DNA of 64,000 nucleotides from JANWXD01 sp037446115 (GTDB lineage: Bacteria > Acidobacteriota > Terriglobia > Bryobacterales > Bryobacteraceae), in contig JBBIJF010000004.1 of assembly GCA_037446115.1 (NCBI GenBank), positions 133,558 through 197,557 of the forward strand, in the 5' to 3' direction. The position numbers were made by a program, and so were the translations under genes. The notes beneath the pieces were generated by a model. The model saw nothing but the letters and a program-made list of their open reading frames with translations, did no database searches and was not told the origin of the DNA. Every line of letters starts with the position of its first letter. The first letter of the stretch is position 1. Shown here piece by piece: positions 24,438 to 33,262 of this stretch.

Positions 24438-25478
24438 TCAGGAAGTGACAGCGCCGGCGCAGCTGGAGCCGCGGCCTGCCGTGCAGCCGTAGCAGTGCTG
24501 CCCGACGCAAATCCGCCGCTCGGCCAGGCAGGGTGGATCGAAATCCCGGATGTGGGCGGGGGCGCCGTAGCCGACCGGCAGATCGAGCATCTGGTTGAAA
24601 TCGCAATCGTACAGAGTGCCGTCCCAACCGACCGAGAGGGTGTAGCGGCACATGACACCCGCGGCGGCCGCCGGATTATAGGCGTTCACCAGCCGTTCCA
24701 TGTACCGCTCGTAGTTGCCGGTGCGAAGAAGGTATTCCAGAAACCGGCTGACCGGCATGTTGGTAATGGTGTAAAGCGAGTTGAACACCACACTGTGGCG
24801 GCGCCAGAGCTCCTGTTTGAAAACCGCCTCGATCTCCCTCTGGTCCGGAGGCAGGAAAGCCCCGACGGGATTGTAAACGAGGTTCAGTACAAGGCCGCTA
24901 TCCGGCTGCCCGTAGCCGAGGGCATTCAGCAGGCGCATGGCTTCGATGGATTTGGCGAAGACGCCCTCGCCGCGCTGCGCATCCGTTTCCCGCGCCTGAT
25001 AATAGGGCAGGCTTGCAATGATCTCGACGCGGTGGTGCGCCAGGAACCGAGCGAGATCGCTCTGGGAGGGCAGCAGCAGTACGGTGAGGTTGCAGCGGTC
25101 AATCACATGCCGGCCGAGGGCGCGGGCCTGCTCGACCAGCCAGCGGAAATTCGGATTCAGCTCCGGCGCCCCGCCCGTGATGTCCACGGTCGGAATGTCG
25201 GTGCGCGCCAGGGCGGCGATGCAGAGCTCGGCGATTTCACGAGGCATGATCTCGCGCCGATCCGGACCGGCATCCACGTGACAGTGCCGACAGGTCTGAT
25301 TGCACAGCTTGCCGACGTTAATCTGGAGCACGCGGATTCCGGTGGCCCGGAGCGGGAACAAACCGGACTCGGTCAGGGCTTCCTCGAAGGGCTTGGCGGC
25401 CCGCGGCGGGAGCCGTTCGAGCACACGCAGCTGCTCCTGGGGGTTCGCCAGCGGGTGGCTGATCGAAACCAGGCTCAC
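24438..25478 (-). CDS. arsS: Radical SAM protein of the arsenosugar-biosynthesis (ArsS) family
   Basis: Members of this family are linked to formation of arsenosugars from methylated arsenicals by radical SAM chemistry. The 346 residues contain the cluster motif CNQTCRHC (Cys59, Cys63, Cys66) followed by HVDAGPDR, then VDITGGAPEL (SAM binding). The Cys-rich C-terminus has CRYTLSVGWDG, CDFNQ and the family ending CVGQHCYGCTAGRGSSC. In some relatives a selenocysteine occurs in this tail; here the positions read as Cys and no in-frame TGA is used. It overlaps the AhpD-like gene stop by ATGA, giving a tight pair that also occurs in other genomes. No arsM is in the window. A terminator-like hairpin follows. 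Confidence 0.83.
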   Translation of the reverse strand: MSLVSISHPLANPQEQLRVLERLPPRAAKPFEEALTESGLFPLRATGIRVLQINVGKLCNQTCRHCHVDAGPDRREIMPREIAELCIAALARTDIPTVDITGGAPELNPNFRWLVEQARALGRHVIDRCNLTVLLLPSQSDLARFLAHHRVEIIASLPYYQARETDAQRGEGVFAKSIEAMRLLNALGYGQPDSGLVLNLVYNPVGAFLPPDQREIEAVFKQELWRRHSVVFNSLYTITNMPVSRFLEYLLRTGNYERYMERLVNAYNPAAAAGVMCRYTLSVGWDGTLYDCDFNQMLDLPVGYGAPAHIRDFDPPCLAERRICVGQHCYGCTAGRGSSCAGAVTS

Positions 25479-25807
25479 ATGCTCACCCTGGCCGCGGCAT
25501 TGCGCATCTGCAGGCCGTGCACCAGGGAGGCGCCGCCGCGGATGGCCGCCGCCACATGCACGGCTTCGGTCATCTGGTCCAGATTGGAACCTTTCTCCAA
25601 GCAGTCCTGCGTGTAGGCGTCAATGCAGTAAGGGCATTGAACCGCGTGCGCTACCGCCAAGGCGATCAACGACTTCTCGCGGCCCGTCAGGGCGCCATCG
25701 GCGAACACGGCGCTGTACCACTCGGAGAATTTTTTCCACAGTTCGGGGGCGCACTCACCGATTTCGGCAAAGCGCGCAAGGTCTTCCTGATGATAGTAAC
25801 CGGCCAT
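25475..25807 (-). CDS. AhpD-like (carboxymuconolactone decarboxylase) protein paired with ArsS
   Basis: A 110-residue AhpD-fold protein starting at the ATG at 25807 (MAGYYHQEDLARF). The redox motif CPYCIDAYTQ places Cys58 and Cys61 in the usual AhpD arrangement with a nearby His. The sequence GREKSLIALAVAHAVQ precedes it and ends in a helical EAVHVAAAIRGG segment. The match is to the small peroxidase-like family found next to arsenosugar-type radical SAM genes (TIGR04169-type, from memory). A longer in-frame ORF extends to 26449 but its first 214 codons are antisense to the neighbouring methyltransferase and have no family features. The gene overlaps arsS by 4 nt, so the two are translationally coupled. 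Confidence 0.85.
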   Translation of the reverse strand: MAGYYHQEDLARFAEIGECAPELWKKFSEWYSAVFADGALTGREKSLIALAVAHAVQCPYCIDAYTQDCLEKGSNLDQMTEAVHVAAAIRGGASLVHGLQMRNAAARVSM

Positions 25808-25863
25808 ACTCAGCGGTTCAGTGTAACATTCGTCGCCGCAGCAGACCCGGTTACGGAGGCGGC

Positions 25864-26442
25864 TCAGCGCAGGAACGGGATATAGGCCGGGACCCGGGCC
25901 CGGTAGGCGGCGAAATCCGCAGGCATCCGGGAGGCGAGCAACCGCTCTTCGACGCGCACGCGGATTTCCGTCCCGGCGATGAAGAGGGCCAAAGCCACGA
26001 GTGCAGACTCCCACCGAGCCGCAAGCAGACCGTTGGAGATCAACATCAGCAGCAGAGAGGCGTAGATCGGGTGCCGAACCAGGCGGTAGGGGCCCTCCGT
26101 CACGAGGCGATGATCGCCGGTCACGACGGCCTGAATCCGGAAGTGCACCCCCAGGTGACGGACCGACCAGGCAAAGAGTGCAACCGCAGCCGGCGCCAGC
26201 GCGGCCGCCGTCCAATTCAACAGAGCTGATCCCGGCCCGGGCCGCCGGAAGCCCCACACGATGGCAAAGGAAAGGGTTTCCAAAGCCAGACCCCAGAGGG
26301 AGGCCTGCGAACGCGCGGTGGGTGCGCGGTTGGTCCCGGAGCGCCGTCTCCGGATCTCCGAGGCAATCCAGCCGGCCACCGCCACCAGAGCGAAAACGGC
26401 CCAGCAGGACAGAACGATCGCGCGGGCCAAGGGATAGTGCAT
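25864..26442 (-). CDS. Isoprenylcysteine methyltransferase-like (ICMT/PEMT family) membrane protein
   Basis: An integral membrane SAM-dependent methyltransferase-like protein. From the ATG at 26442 (preceded by GGAGG, 9 nt upstream) the product has 192 residues with about four or five hydrophobic helices. The family signature is VTEGPYRLVRHPIYASLLL near residue 130, with the invariant RHP. A later ALFIAGTEIRVRVEERLL segment matches the conserved Glu-Glu helix of the family. A longer ORF reaches 26556 but the extra 38 residues lack hydrophobicity or an SD. It sits 56 bp upstream of the AhpD-like/arsS pair on the same strand, so it may belong to that operon. The methyl acceptor is unknown. Confidence 0.75.
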   Translation of the reverse strand: MHYPLARAIVLSCWAVFALVAVAGWIASEIRRRRSGTNRAPTARSQASLWGLALETLSFAIVWGFRRPGPGSALLNWTAAALAPAAVALFAWSVRHLGVHFRIQAVVTGDHRLVTEGPYRLVRHPIYASLLLMLISNGLLAARWESALVALALFIAGTEIRVRVEERLLASRMPADFAAYRARVPAYIPFLR

Positions 26443-26522
26443 GGCGCAAAGCCTCCAGTATAGGGCCCTTCGCCTACCCTCGAGTTTTTCCCCGGGGCTG
26501 CCGATAGGGAGGCAAGGAAGGT

Positions 26523-27326
26523 ATGGACGCAGCTGAGGGCAGTACCAAGCCCGCAACCGAGGAGATCCGGAAGCTGCAAAAACTGGTCATGAAAGACTCC
26601 GGGGGCGCGCCTGCGACGCCGCTCGCGCCGGGGAGGCACCGCCGGGAAGCCGGGGACTCGATTTGCCGGGCGCTGCTGGATCCCCAGGCTATGCCTTTGA
26701 GCGAGGCACTCGGCCTTGTAAACCGGATGCGGCAGGAAACGGCGGACTTTGGCCTGCGGCTGCTACGGTGCGCAGCCCAGATGCGCGAAAGCGGAACGGA
26801 TCCGGACCCGCGCCGCCTGCTGACCCTGCTTTCCCATGCGCAGGGCGGCGCGCGGATCGCCCATGCCCTCATTCCTTACATGCGAAGCCCCGATCCGCAG
26901 GTGCGCTCCAAGGCGGCCCTGCTCATTGCCCGTTCGGGATTGAATCCCGAGTGGGCTTTGCGCCAACTCAAAGACCCGGATCCGCGCGTCCGGGCCAACG
27001 TGGTCGAGGGTATCGGCGCCTCGCCGGAGCCGCGCCGTTTCCTGGAAGCGCTGCGCCGGGCGGCGCAGGATCCGCACCACCGCGTGGCGACCACGGCCTT
27101 GATCGTCCTGTTTCACCTGGGCGAGGAGACCGCAGCGGAGGCCCTGCGCCGGATGGCCTCGCACCCTGACCCCCGCTTCCGAGCCGCCGCCGCCTGGGCC
27201 ATGGGACAGGTGGCGGACGCTCAGTTCGAACCGGTGCTTCAGACCTTGCGGCGCGATCCGCATCATGCCGTCCGCTTCTGCGCCCTGCGCACCCTGGTGC
27301 GGCGGAACGGGCGCCGCGCCAGCTAA
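26523..27326 (+). CDS. HEAT-repeat protein
   Basis: A 267-residue cytoplasmic protein with no signal peptide. The first 70 residues are polar and low in structure. From about residue 75 there are successive alpha-helical HEAT or PBS-lyase-type repeats: HALIPYMRSPDPQVRSKAALL, ALRQLKDPDPRVRANVVEGIG, ALRRAAQDPHHRVATTAL and ALRRMASHPDPRFRAAAAWAMG (each listed in short form). Such repeats act as protein-protein scaffolds; a partner cannot be named. The start follows GGAAGG. Its TAA stop overlaps the -10-like box of the following TonB-dependent receptor gene (11 bp to that ATG), so the receptor may have its own start. Confidence 0.8.
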   Translation: MDAAEGSTKPATEEIRKLQKLVMKDSGGAPATPLAPGRHRREAGDSICRALLDPQAMPLSEALGLVNRMRQETADFGLRLLRCAAQMRESGTDPDPRRLLTLLSHAQGGARIAHALIPYMRSPDPQVRSKAALLIARSGLNPEWALRQLKDPDPRVRANVVEGIGASPEPRRFLEALRRAAQDPHHRVATTALIVLFHLGEETAAEALRRMASHPDPRFRAAAAWAMGQVADAQFEPVLQTLRRDPHHAVRFCALRTLVRRNGRRAS

Positions 27327-27329
27327 AAT
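27324..27329 (+). promoter_or_regulatory. -10-like TAAAAT 8 nt before the BtuB-like receptor
   Basis: TAAAAT overlaps the HEAT-gene stop codon and is followed by CAATCCTT and the ATG at 27338. There is no Shine-Dalgarno sequence in the 8-nt gap, so initiation would be leaderless or nearly so. Confidence 0.5.
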
Positions 27330-27337
27330 CAATCCTT

Positions 27338-29122
27338 ATGCTTCTTGCTTGGATGCTGCTGACGGCCGCGTGTGTGCACGGGGCGGATCGCGTAGAGCCG
27401 CGTCGCGAAGTGGTCATCGTGACGGGGACCTACGAACCGGTGCCCCTGGAAGAGGCGGATCGCGCCGTGCGGAGCCTGAGCGTCGAGGAGGAGTCTTTGC
27501 TTTTCGACACCCTCGCCGACCTGTTGCGCCTCGAGCCGTCCGTGGACCTGCGGCAGCGAGCGCCGGGAGCGGTGCAGGCGGATGTCTCCATCCGGGGCGG
27601 CACCTTCGGGCAGACGCTGGTGCTGCTGGACGGCTTCCGGCTCAACGACGCCCAGTCCGGGCACCACAACATGGACGTCCCGGTTCCGCTTGAGACCCTT
27701 TCGCGCATCGAGGTGCTCAAAGGCTCGGGCTCGACGTTGTACGGCTCCGACGCGGTCGGCGGCGTGGTGCAATTCATCACGCGCCGGCCGCAAGCCTCGG
27801 AATTCCGCTTGCGAGGCGCGATCGGCAACTTTGGCGTCAACCAGCAGCGCGGTTCGGTGGGGCTGGCGGCCGGCAGCTTCAGCCAGTCGTTGGCGTTCTC
27901 GCGGGATTTCTCTTCCGGCTTCCGGCCGAACCGCGACTACCGGAACCTGTCGCTTTTCTCCTCGACGCACTGGCGATCGAGGCTGGGTACGACCGCGTTG
28001 CTGCTGGCACACAACGACCGGCCGTTCGGGGCGGAACGGTTCTACGGGAATTTCAATTCCTGGGAACGCACCAAGACCTGGTTTGCGGGCCTCCGGCAGG
28101 AGCTGGGCGAACGTACGGAAGCTTCGTTCGCGTTTCGCCGCCACACAGACCTGTTTGTCCTCTACCGCGACCGGCCGCAGGTCTTCACCAACCGCCACAT
28201 TGTGGAAGGGTTTCAGGGAGCCCTGCGGCGGCGGCAACCCGCGGGCCGCACGGGGCGCCTGTATTACGGCGTGGAGGCCTACCGCGACGCCATCGCGAGC
28301 ACGAATCTGGGCAACCACACTCGCGCCCGCGGGGCGGCCTACGCGGCCTTTGACGTGCGGGCGCTGCGGCGTTTTTCCTTCACGCTCGGGGCGCGCGAGG
28401 AGGTGTACGGCTCCCTCACCGGAGCCTTCACGCCCTCGGTGAGCTTCGGCGCTTGGCTTTCGCCGCAGCTGAAGGTCCGGGCCGGCGCAGGGCGCGCATT
28501 CCGGCTGCCATCCTTCACCGACCTTTACTACCACGATCCGGCCAACCGGGGTTCTCCGGACCTGCGTCCGGAAAAGGCCTGGAGTTACGACGGGGGCTTG
28601 GATTGGCACCCAAGGGCCGGCCTGCGCGGGGAATTGACCGTGTTCCACCGCCGGGAAGGTGATGTGATTGACTACGTGCGCAGTTCTCCCGCCGACATCT
28701 GGCGCGCCACCAACATTCACCGGCTGCGCTTCACGGGCGTGGAGGCGGCCCTGAGCACGACTCTGGCCCGCTCCCGGCAACTGGATCTCCGCTACACGGC
28801 GCTTCGCGGAGCCCGCCAGGCGCTCGGGGAAATCCAATCGCGTTACGTCTTCAACTACCCGGTCCACTCCGGCGTCGCGTCTCTGACCGGGGCCTGGCGG
28901 GGGGTGGCGACGCGGGTCCGGCTGGGCGTTCTGCAACGCTACTCCAGGGATCCCTATGCGCTGGTGGACCTGGCCCTGGCCCGGGCGGAGGGCCGGTTGC
29001 GGCCGTTTGTTCAGCTCACCAACCTCGCGGATACGGCCTACGAAGAAATCGCCGGCGTTCCGATGCCGGGCCGCGCCGTAGTAGCCGGCATCGAATGGGT
29101 GGTTTTCGGCGGAGGCCGCTGA
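27338..29122 (+). CDS. TonB-dependent outer-membrane receptor (BtuB-like)
   Basis: An outer-membrane active transporter driven by TonB. The 594 residues contain a signal peptide (LLAWMLLTAACVHGADR) and an N-terminal plug from about 25 to 155. Plug landmarks are EVVIVTGTYEP, DLLRLEPSVDLRQRAPG, QADVSIRGGTFGQTLVLLDG and IEVLKGSGSTLYGSDAVGGV (short parts). The barrel then runs to the C-terminus with alternating aromatic strands. The last residues are WVVFGGGR, without the usual terminal aromatic residue. Size and plug are closest to vitamin B12 or small siderophore receptors, but no cobalamin riboswitch is upstream. The upstream gap is only 11 bp, with a TAAAAT box. Confidence 0.87.
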   Translation: MLLAWMLLTAACVHGADRVEPRREVVIVTGTYEPVPLEEADRAVRSLSVEEESLLFDTLADLLRLEPSVDLRQRAPGAVQADVSIRGGTFGQTLVLLDGFRLNDAQSGHHNMDVPVPLETLSRIEVLKGSGSTLYGSDAVGGVVQFITRRPQASEFRLRGAIGNFGVNQQRGSVGLAAGSFSQSLAFSRDFSSGFRPNRDYRNLSLFSSTHWRSRLGTTALLLAHNDRPFGAERFYGNFNSWERTKTWFAGLRQELGERTEASFAFRRHTDLFVLYRDRPQVFTNRHIVEGFQGALRRRQPAGRTGRLYYGVEAYRDAIASTNLGNHTRARGAAYAAFDVRALRRFSFTLGAREEVYGSLTGAFTPSVSFGAWLSPQLKVRAGAGRAFRLPSFTDLYYHDPANRGSPDLRPEKAWSYDGGLDWHPRAGLRGELTVFHRREGDVIDYVRSSPADIWRATNIHRLRFTGVEAALSTTLARSRQLDLRYTALRGARQALGEIQSRYVFNYPVHSGVASLTGAWRGVATRVRLGVLQRYSRDPYALVDLALARAEGRLRPFVQLTNLADTAYEEIAGVPMPGRAVVAGIEWVVFGGGR

Positions 29123-29159
29123 GCTAAACTGGGAGCAGAAACGAAGGCAGGTTTTACGG

Positions 29160-30653
29160 TTGACTGTTCCGCTTCTCGCCGCTGCGGCACTCGTATTGAT
29201 GGCTCCGCAGGGGGCTCCGGCCGCTCAGGGCGGCGAGCTGGACGCCAGCCCGGCTCTGTTCAGCGTGCTGGCGGCGCTCAATGCCGCCGGCTACGACGCA
29301 GATCTGGATTCGCCGGCGAACCATCCGCTCCGGCGGGCCGTGCGCAACGAGCTCGCCTCCCGCAACATTCCCTCGCTGGCGGAGCTGAAACGCTTCGTTG
29401 AGGAGCACCGCCGGAGCGATCCGATGGCGGACGTGGGCCAGTACGTGTCCTTCGCCCTGGTGGTGGACGGTCCGCCCAATTTCGCATTCCGGCTGAAGCA
29501 GAACGAACTGCCGCCCGATGTCGTGGCGCTGGAGGGGCTGGCGCCTCTGATGGCGCGCTTCCACCGCGAGGCCGGAATTGACGAGCTGTGGCGGAAGGCG
29601 CAGCCGGCCTTCGACGAAGTCATCGCACGCTATCACGAACCCGTGACGCGCGCCGTCACCGAAGTCAACGCCTACCTCCGCCACGTGGGCAGCAGCCGCC
29701 TGGGCGGCCGCTTTCAGATCTACGTGGATCTGCTCGGCGCTCCGCATCAGATCCACAGCCGCAGTTACGGCAATGAGTACTTTATCGTTCTGACACCTTC
29801 GCCCGAGCCGCAGGTGGACGACGTGCGCCACGCCTACCTGCACTACGTCATTGATCCGGTCGTACTGCGGCACGCCGAGAAGCTCCAGGAGAAAAAAGCG
29901 CTGCTCGATTACGCCCTGGGCGCTCCGGCCCTGGAAGAGCACTACAAAAACGACTTCATCCTGCTGGCCACCGAGTGCCTCATCAAGGCCGTCGAGTCCC
30001 GCCTGATGCGGGCTCCCGCCTCGAGCAAGCAGGCGGCGGTGGAGCAGGCGTTGCGCGAAGGATTCATCCTGACGCCGTTTTTCGCCGAGCAGCTGGCCGC
30101 GTACGAAAAACAGGAGCAGTCGCTGCGCTTCTACTTCCCGGAAATGATCCAGGCCCTCGATCTGGCCAAGGAAGAACGGCGCCTCGACAATGTCGAGTTC
30201 GCCTCAGAGAGGCCGGCACGGAAGGCGAGGACGGCGCCGGCTGTGCGCGTGCCGCAGCCCTCGGGCCCACGCAAGAGGGCCGAAGAAGCCGAACAGCTTT
30301 ACCGGGAACGACGGCTGGCCGAGGCTCGCGACGCCTTCACGCGACTGCTCCAGGAAACCGACGACCGGAGTCTCCGCGCGCAGGCCTACTACGGGCTGGC
30401 CAGGATTGCCACGCTCGAGAACGATCCGGAGACAGCCGAGCGGTTGTTTCAAAGAACGCTGGAGTTGTCGCCGGAGGCGTCCGTCCGCGCCTGGACCCAC
30501 GTGTATCTGGGCCGGCTTGCCGATCTGGCCGGGGAACGCGAGCAAGCAGAGCGGCACTACCGGCAGGCGCTCGCGGTGGAGGGCGCCTCCGCGGCGGCGC
30601 GACAGGCGGCCGAACAAGGTTTACAGGGTTCCTTTCGCAAGGAGCGGAAATGA
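29160..30653 (+). CDS. Exported TPR protein with degenerate gluzincin-like motif
   Basis: The TTG start at 29160 follows GAAGGCAGG by about 8 nt and gives a signal peptide (LLAAAALVLMAPQGAPAAQG). A later ATG would remove that signal. The mature protein has an N-terminal alpha/beta region. Near residue 225 it contains VRHAYLHYVIDPV. In related peptidase-like families the corresponding site is HExxH followed by NP, so here Glu appears replaced (HAYLH). I infer, without certainty, a non-catalytic peptidase-like fold. From about 370 on there are TPR repeats (AEEAEQLYRERRLAEARDAF; AYYGLARIATLENDPETAERLF, shortened). A second TPR protein follows 49 bp downstream, so the two probably work together in envelope or outer-membrane complexes. 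Confidence 0.75.
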   Translation: MTVPLLAAAALVLMAPQGAPAAQGGELDASPALFSVLAALNAAGYDADLDSPANHPLRRAVRNELASRNIPSLAELKRFVEEHRRSDPMADVGQYVSFALVVDGPPNFAFRLKQNELPPDVVALEGLAPLMARFHREAGIDELWRKAQPAFDEVIARYHEPVTRAVTEVNAYLRHVGSSRLGGRFQIYVDLLGAPHQIHSRSYGNEYFIVLTPSPEPQVDDVRHAYLHYVIDPVVLRHAEKLQEKKALLDYALGAPALEEHYKNDFILLATECLIKAVESRLMRAPASSKQAAVEQALREGFILTPFFAEQLAAYEKQEQSLRFYFPEMIQALDLAKEERRLDNVEFASERPARKARTAPAVRVPQPSGPRKRAEEAEQLYRERRLAEARDAFTRLLQETDDRSLRAQAYYGLARIATLENDPETAERLFQRTLELSPEASVRAWTHVYLGRLADLAGEREQAERHYRQALAVEGASAAARQAAEQGLQGSFRKERK

Positions 30654-30702
30654 AATACTGGAAAGACCCGCTGTCAAGGCGGGTACGGAAGGGAGTTATC
30701 CG

Positions 30703-31542
30703 ATGAAGTCTCAAGCAATGCGTCTCGTTTTGCTGGCCGCCGCCCTCGAGGCCGGTCTCTGGAGCCAGCAACCCGCGGGCACGGCCCAGGAAACGCCGGT
30801 GGCCAAACAGCCCACGGTCAAGTCCCAGGCGGAGGGGCAGGCCCTCATGGCCATGTTTCAGGCCCAGGACCCCGACAGCCGGATCAAAGCGGCACAGGAG
30901 CTGATCCAGAAATTCGCGGACACGGAGTTCAAGGCCACGGCCTTGCATTTCATCGCCGTCTCCTACCAGCAGAAGAACGATATTGACAACATGATTCTCT
31001 ATGCGGAGCAGACGCTGGAGGCGGACCCGAACCATTACATGGCGATGCTGATGCTGGCCAACGCCATCGCGCAGCGGACGCGGGAATTCGACCTGGACCG
31101 AGAGGAGAAGCTGGCGCGCGTCGAAAAATACGTACGGACGGCGCAGGAGCTCATCCAGAAGGCGCCCCGTCCCAATCCGCAGATCACCGAGGAGCAATGG
31201 CAGGCGGCCAAGAGGGATCTGAACTCGCAGGCGCTCGAGACGCTGGCGCTGGCGGCTCTGGCGCGCAAAAACTACGATGACGCCATCGCCAAGTTCAAAG
31301 CCTCGATCGAGACGGCCGCCAATCAGGATCCGGCCACGTTCGTGCGCCTCGGCGCCACCTACAACAAGGTGGGCAAGTATGACGAGGCGATCGCCGTTCT
31401 CGACAAGGTGATGAACGATCCGCAGGCCCACCCGCAGATCCGCCAGGTGGCGCAGGCCGAGCGCGCCCGGGCCGTGCAAGCCAAAGGCGCAGGCGCTGCG
31501 GCGGCGCCGCCGGCGCCCGCGGAGCCGAAGCCGCAGCCCTGA
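30703..31542 (+). CDS. Exported TPR-repeat protein
   Basis: The ATG at 30703 is preceded by GGAAGGGAG (7 nt) and gives 279 residues with a signal peptide (LVLLAAALEAGLWSQQ). The mature protein is alpha-helical with TPR-type units: AAQELIQKFADTEFKATALHF, MILYAEQTLEADPNHYMAML and IAKFKASIETAANQDPATFV (partial). It ends in an Ala/Pro-rich tail (AGAAAAPPAPAEPKPQP). A longer ORF running from 30190 in the same frame is an artefact overlapping the preceding gene. The preceding TPR gene is in the same operon. The function is scaffold-like and unknown. Confidence 0.8.
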   Translation: MKSQAMRLVLLAAALEAGLWSQQPAGTAQETPVAKQPTVKSQAEGQALMAMFQAQDPDSRIKAAQELIQKFADTEFKATALHFIAVSYQQKNDIDNMILYAEQTLEADPNHYMAMLMLANAIAQRTREFDLDREEKLARVEKYVRTAQELIQKAPRPNPQITEEQWQAAKRDLNSQALETLALAALARKNYDDAIAKFKASIETAANQDPATFVRLGATYNKVGKYDEAIAVLDKVMNDPQAHPQIRQVAQAERARAVQAKGAGAAAAPPAPAEPKPQP

Positions 31543-31568
31543 GGCCGGTCGCGGTTCGACGCCCGGCG

Positions 31569-32261
31569 ATGCCGGAGGAGCTGGCGCTTCTCGAGAGGGC
31601 GCTCGGCTACCGCTTTCGGGACCGCGGTCTGCTGCGGCAGGCCCTCACGCATCGTTCCCATGTTTTCGAGAAGGGCGGCGGTCACAACGAGCAGCTGGAG
31701 TTTCTGGGCGACGCCGTTCTGGGGTTTCTGGTCAGCGAAGCCTTGGTGCGCTTCCGCCCCGAACTGCCGGAAGGACGGCTCTCGAAACTCCGCGCCCGGC
31801 TGGTGAGTGCCGCCCATCTCTACGAGGTGGCCTGCCGGCTCGAGCTGGGTAAGTATCTGCTGCTCGGGCGCGGTGAGGAACGCACCGGCGGCCGCAGCAA
31901 GAAGGCCCTTCTGGCGGATGCGCTGGAAGCGGTCATCGCGGCGCTGTATCTGGATGGAGGCATCGAAGCGGCCCGGCGCTTCGTTGCCGAACACATCGCG
32001 GCCCGGCTGCCCGAGGCGGAACCGGTCCCCGATTACAAGGGCGCGCTACAGGAGCTGGCCCAAGCCCGCGGGTTGCCGGTCCCGAAGTACGTCACCGTAG
32101 CGGAACGCGGGCCGGCACACGCCCGTTGGTTCACCGTGGAGGCCCGCATCGGCCAGCAGTGGGCGGCCCGGGCCGAAGCGCCCTCCAAGAAAAGCGCCGG
32201 TCAGCTGGCCGCGCGGCAGTTGCTCGAACAATTGCAGCGCGCCGGTGAGCCGGCGGGATAA
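31569..32261 (+). CDS. rnc: Ribonuclease III
   Basis: Cleaves double-stranded RNA in rRNA maturation and mRNA turnover. The 230 residues have the standard two-domain layout. The catalytic domain has the signature NEQLEFLGDAVL (40-51) and the second acidic cluster DALEAVIAALYLDGG (Asp117, Glu120). The double-stranded RNA binding domain spans about 155-225, with DYKGALQELAQARG at its start and KKSAGQLAARQLLEQL at its end. The ATG at 31569 lies 26 bp after the TPR gene with the same strand, so they may be co-transcribed. Identification is secure. Confidence 0.95.
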   Translation: MPEELALLERALGYRFRDRGLLRQALTHRSHVFEKGGGHNEQLEFLGDAVLGFLVSEALVRFRPELPEGRLSKLRARLVSAAHLYEVACRLELGKYLLLGRGEERTGGRSKKALLADALEAVIAALYLDGGIEAARRFVAEHIAARLPEAEPVPDYKGALQELAQARGLPVPKYVTVAERGPAHARWFTVEARIGQQWAARAEAPSKKSAGQLAARQLLEQLQRAGEPAG

Positions 32262-32271
32262 GAGGGCCGCC

Positions 32272-33207
32272 TCAGTGGGGGCGAGCCGAGTCGTAAACGT
32301 GGGCGATGTTCGGATAGCCGTTCATCGCCAGCCGGCATGAGGGGCCGGGCCCGTGAAACCGCGGCGCATGAAAGGTGAAGGGAGGCACGTAGACCACGTC
32401 GCCTTCCTCCGCAATGATGACGCCCACGTTCTCGATGGGGTAGCGGATCTGCCCGGCCATCACCAGCCAGAACTCGGCGCATTCGGGATGGTAGTGCCCC
32501 CGGTTGTTGGGGTCTAACGGCGGCAAGAGCTTTTCGTAGCCGTAGATGATGTTGGCCACGGCCCGGTCGTCGTGCACGGCGCGATGGACGAAGTTGCGGC
32601 CCTTGTACTCGGGCCGTTCTGCAAGCTCGTAGAGGTTGAGGTGCGGCTGATTGCCCCGGTCGTAGGGCCCCGGCTTGCGGTTGAGCACGACCGGCAGCCA
32701 CGTGAAGCCGGGCAGTTGCGGCGGCTCTACGTCGCGCGGGTAAAACGTCTTGGCCTTGGCGATGCCCACTTGGAAGTAGAGCGAAGGCCGCTCGCCCACC
32801 GTCTCCAAAGAGTAAATGGTCTGCATCGGCACCTGAACAATGGAGCCTTTGCGCGCCGCCACGGCGGACTGTCCTTCGATGTCGAAGCGGACTTCGCCGT
32901 CCATGACGATCCACCAGGTCCGCGTGTCGGGATGAAAGCGGCGCGAAACCGTGGCGCCGGGGGCGGCGTAGACGTACTCGGCGTGCAGATGGTCGTCGTC
33001 CACGATCACTTCGCGCCAGTTCTTCTCTCCGGCGTGGCGCGCTTTGAGCTCCGCAAGCCGGGTGTGCGGCCTGTGGGGCGCCGTGTACGGAACCGGTTGG
33101 ATCGGTTTCGGCGCCCAGGAGGGTTCCTCAGTGCGAGCGGGGCCTTGCGCTCTCAAAAAGGCCGGCCAAACCCAGGCCGCCGTGAACACCAACAAGGCCA
33201 TTCGCAT
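32272..33207 (-). CDS. Exported bicupin-domain protein
   Basis: A 311-residue protein with a signal peptide (ALLVFTAAWVWPAFLRAQG) and two cupin beta-barrels. The first (about 70-165) contains VSRRFHPDTRTWWIVMDGEV and the second (about 220-300) contains GHYHPECAEFWLVMAGQI and VVYVPPFTFHAPRF. The His and Glu residues of the metal site are present in the second barrel and partly in the first. The start follows GAGGAGGTG. Substrate is unknown; candidates are dioxygenase, isomerase or sugar-binding roles. It is convergent with rnc (10 bp) and its start is 55 bp from the next gene. Confidence 0.78.
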   Translation of the reverse strand: MRMALLVFTAAWVWPAFLRAQGPARTEEPSWAPKPIQPVPYTAPHRPHTRLAELKARHAGEKNWREVIVDDDHLHAEYVYAAPGATVSRRFHPDTRTWWIVMDGEVRFDIEGQSAVAARKGSIVQVPMQTIYSLETVGERPSLYFQVGIAKAKTFYPRDVEPPQLPGFTWLPVVLNRKPGPYDRGNQPHLNLYELAERPEYKGRNFVHRAVHDDRAVANIIYGYEKLLPPLDPNNRGHYHPECAEFWLVMAGQIRYPIENVGVIIAEEGDVVYVPPFTFHAPRFHGPGPSCRLAMNGYPNIAHVYDSARPH

Positions 33208-33262
33208 GCCAGCACCTCCTCGTCCGTGCGATGGGACTTCAGGATTCTAGCACGGCGGGAGG

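Noticed and set aside
25475..26449. 324-codon extended reading of the AhpD-like gene
   Set aside because: Only the last 110 residues show AhpD features and start at a good ATG; the rest is antisense to the ICMT-like gene frame.
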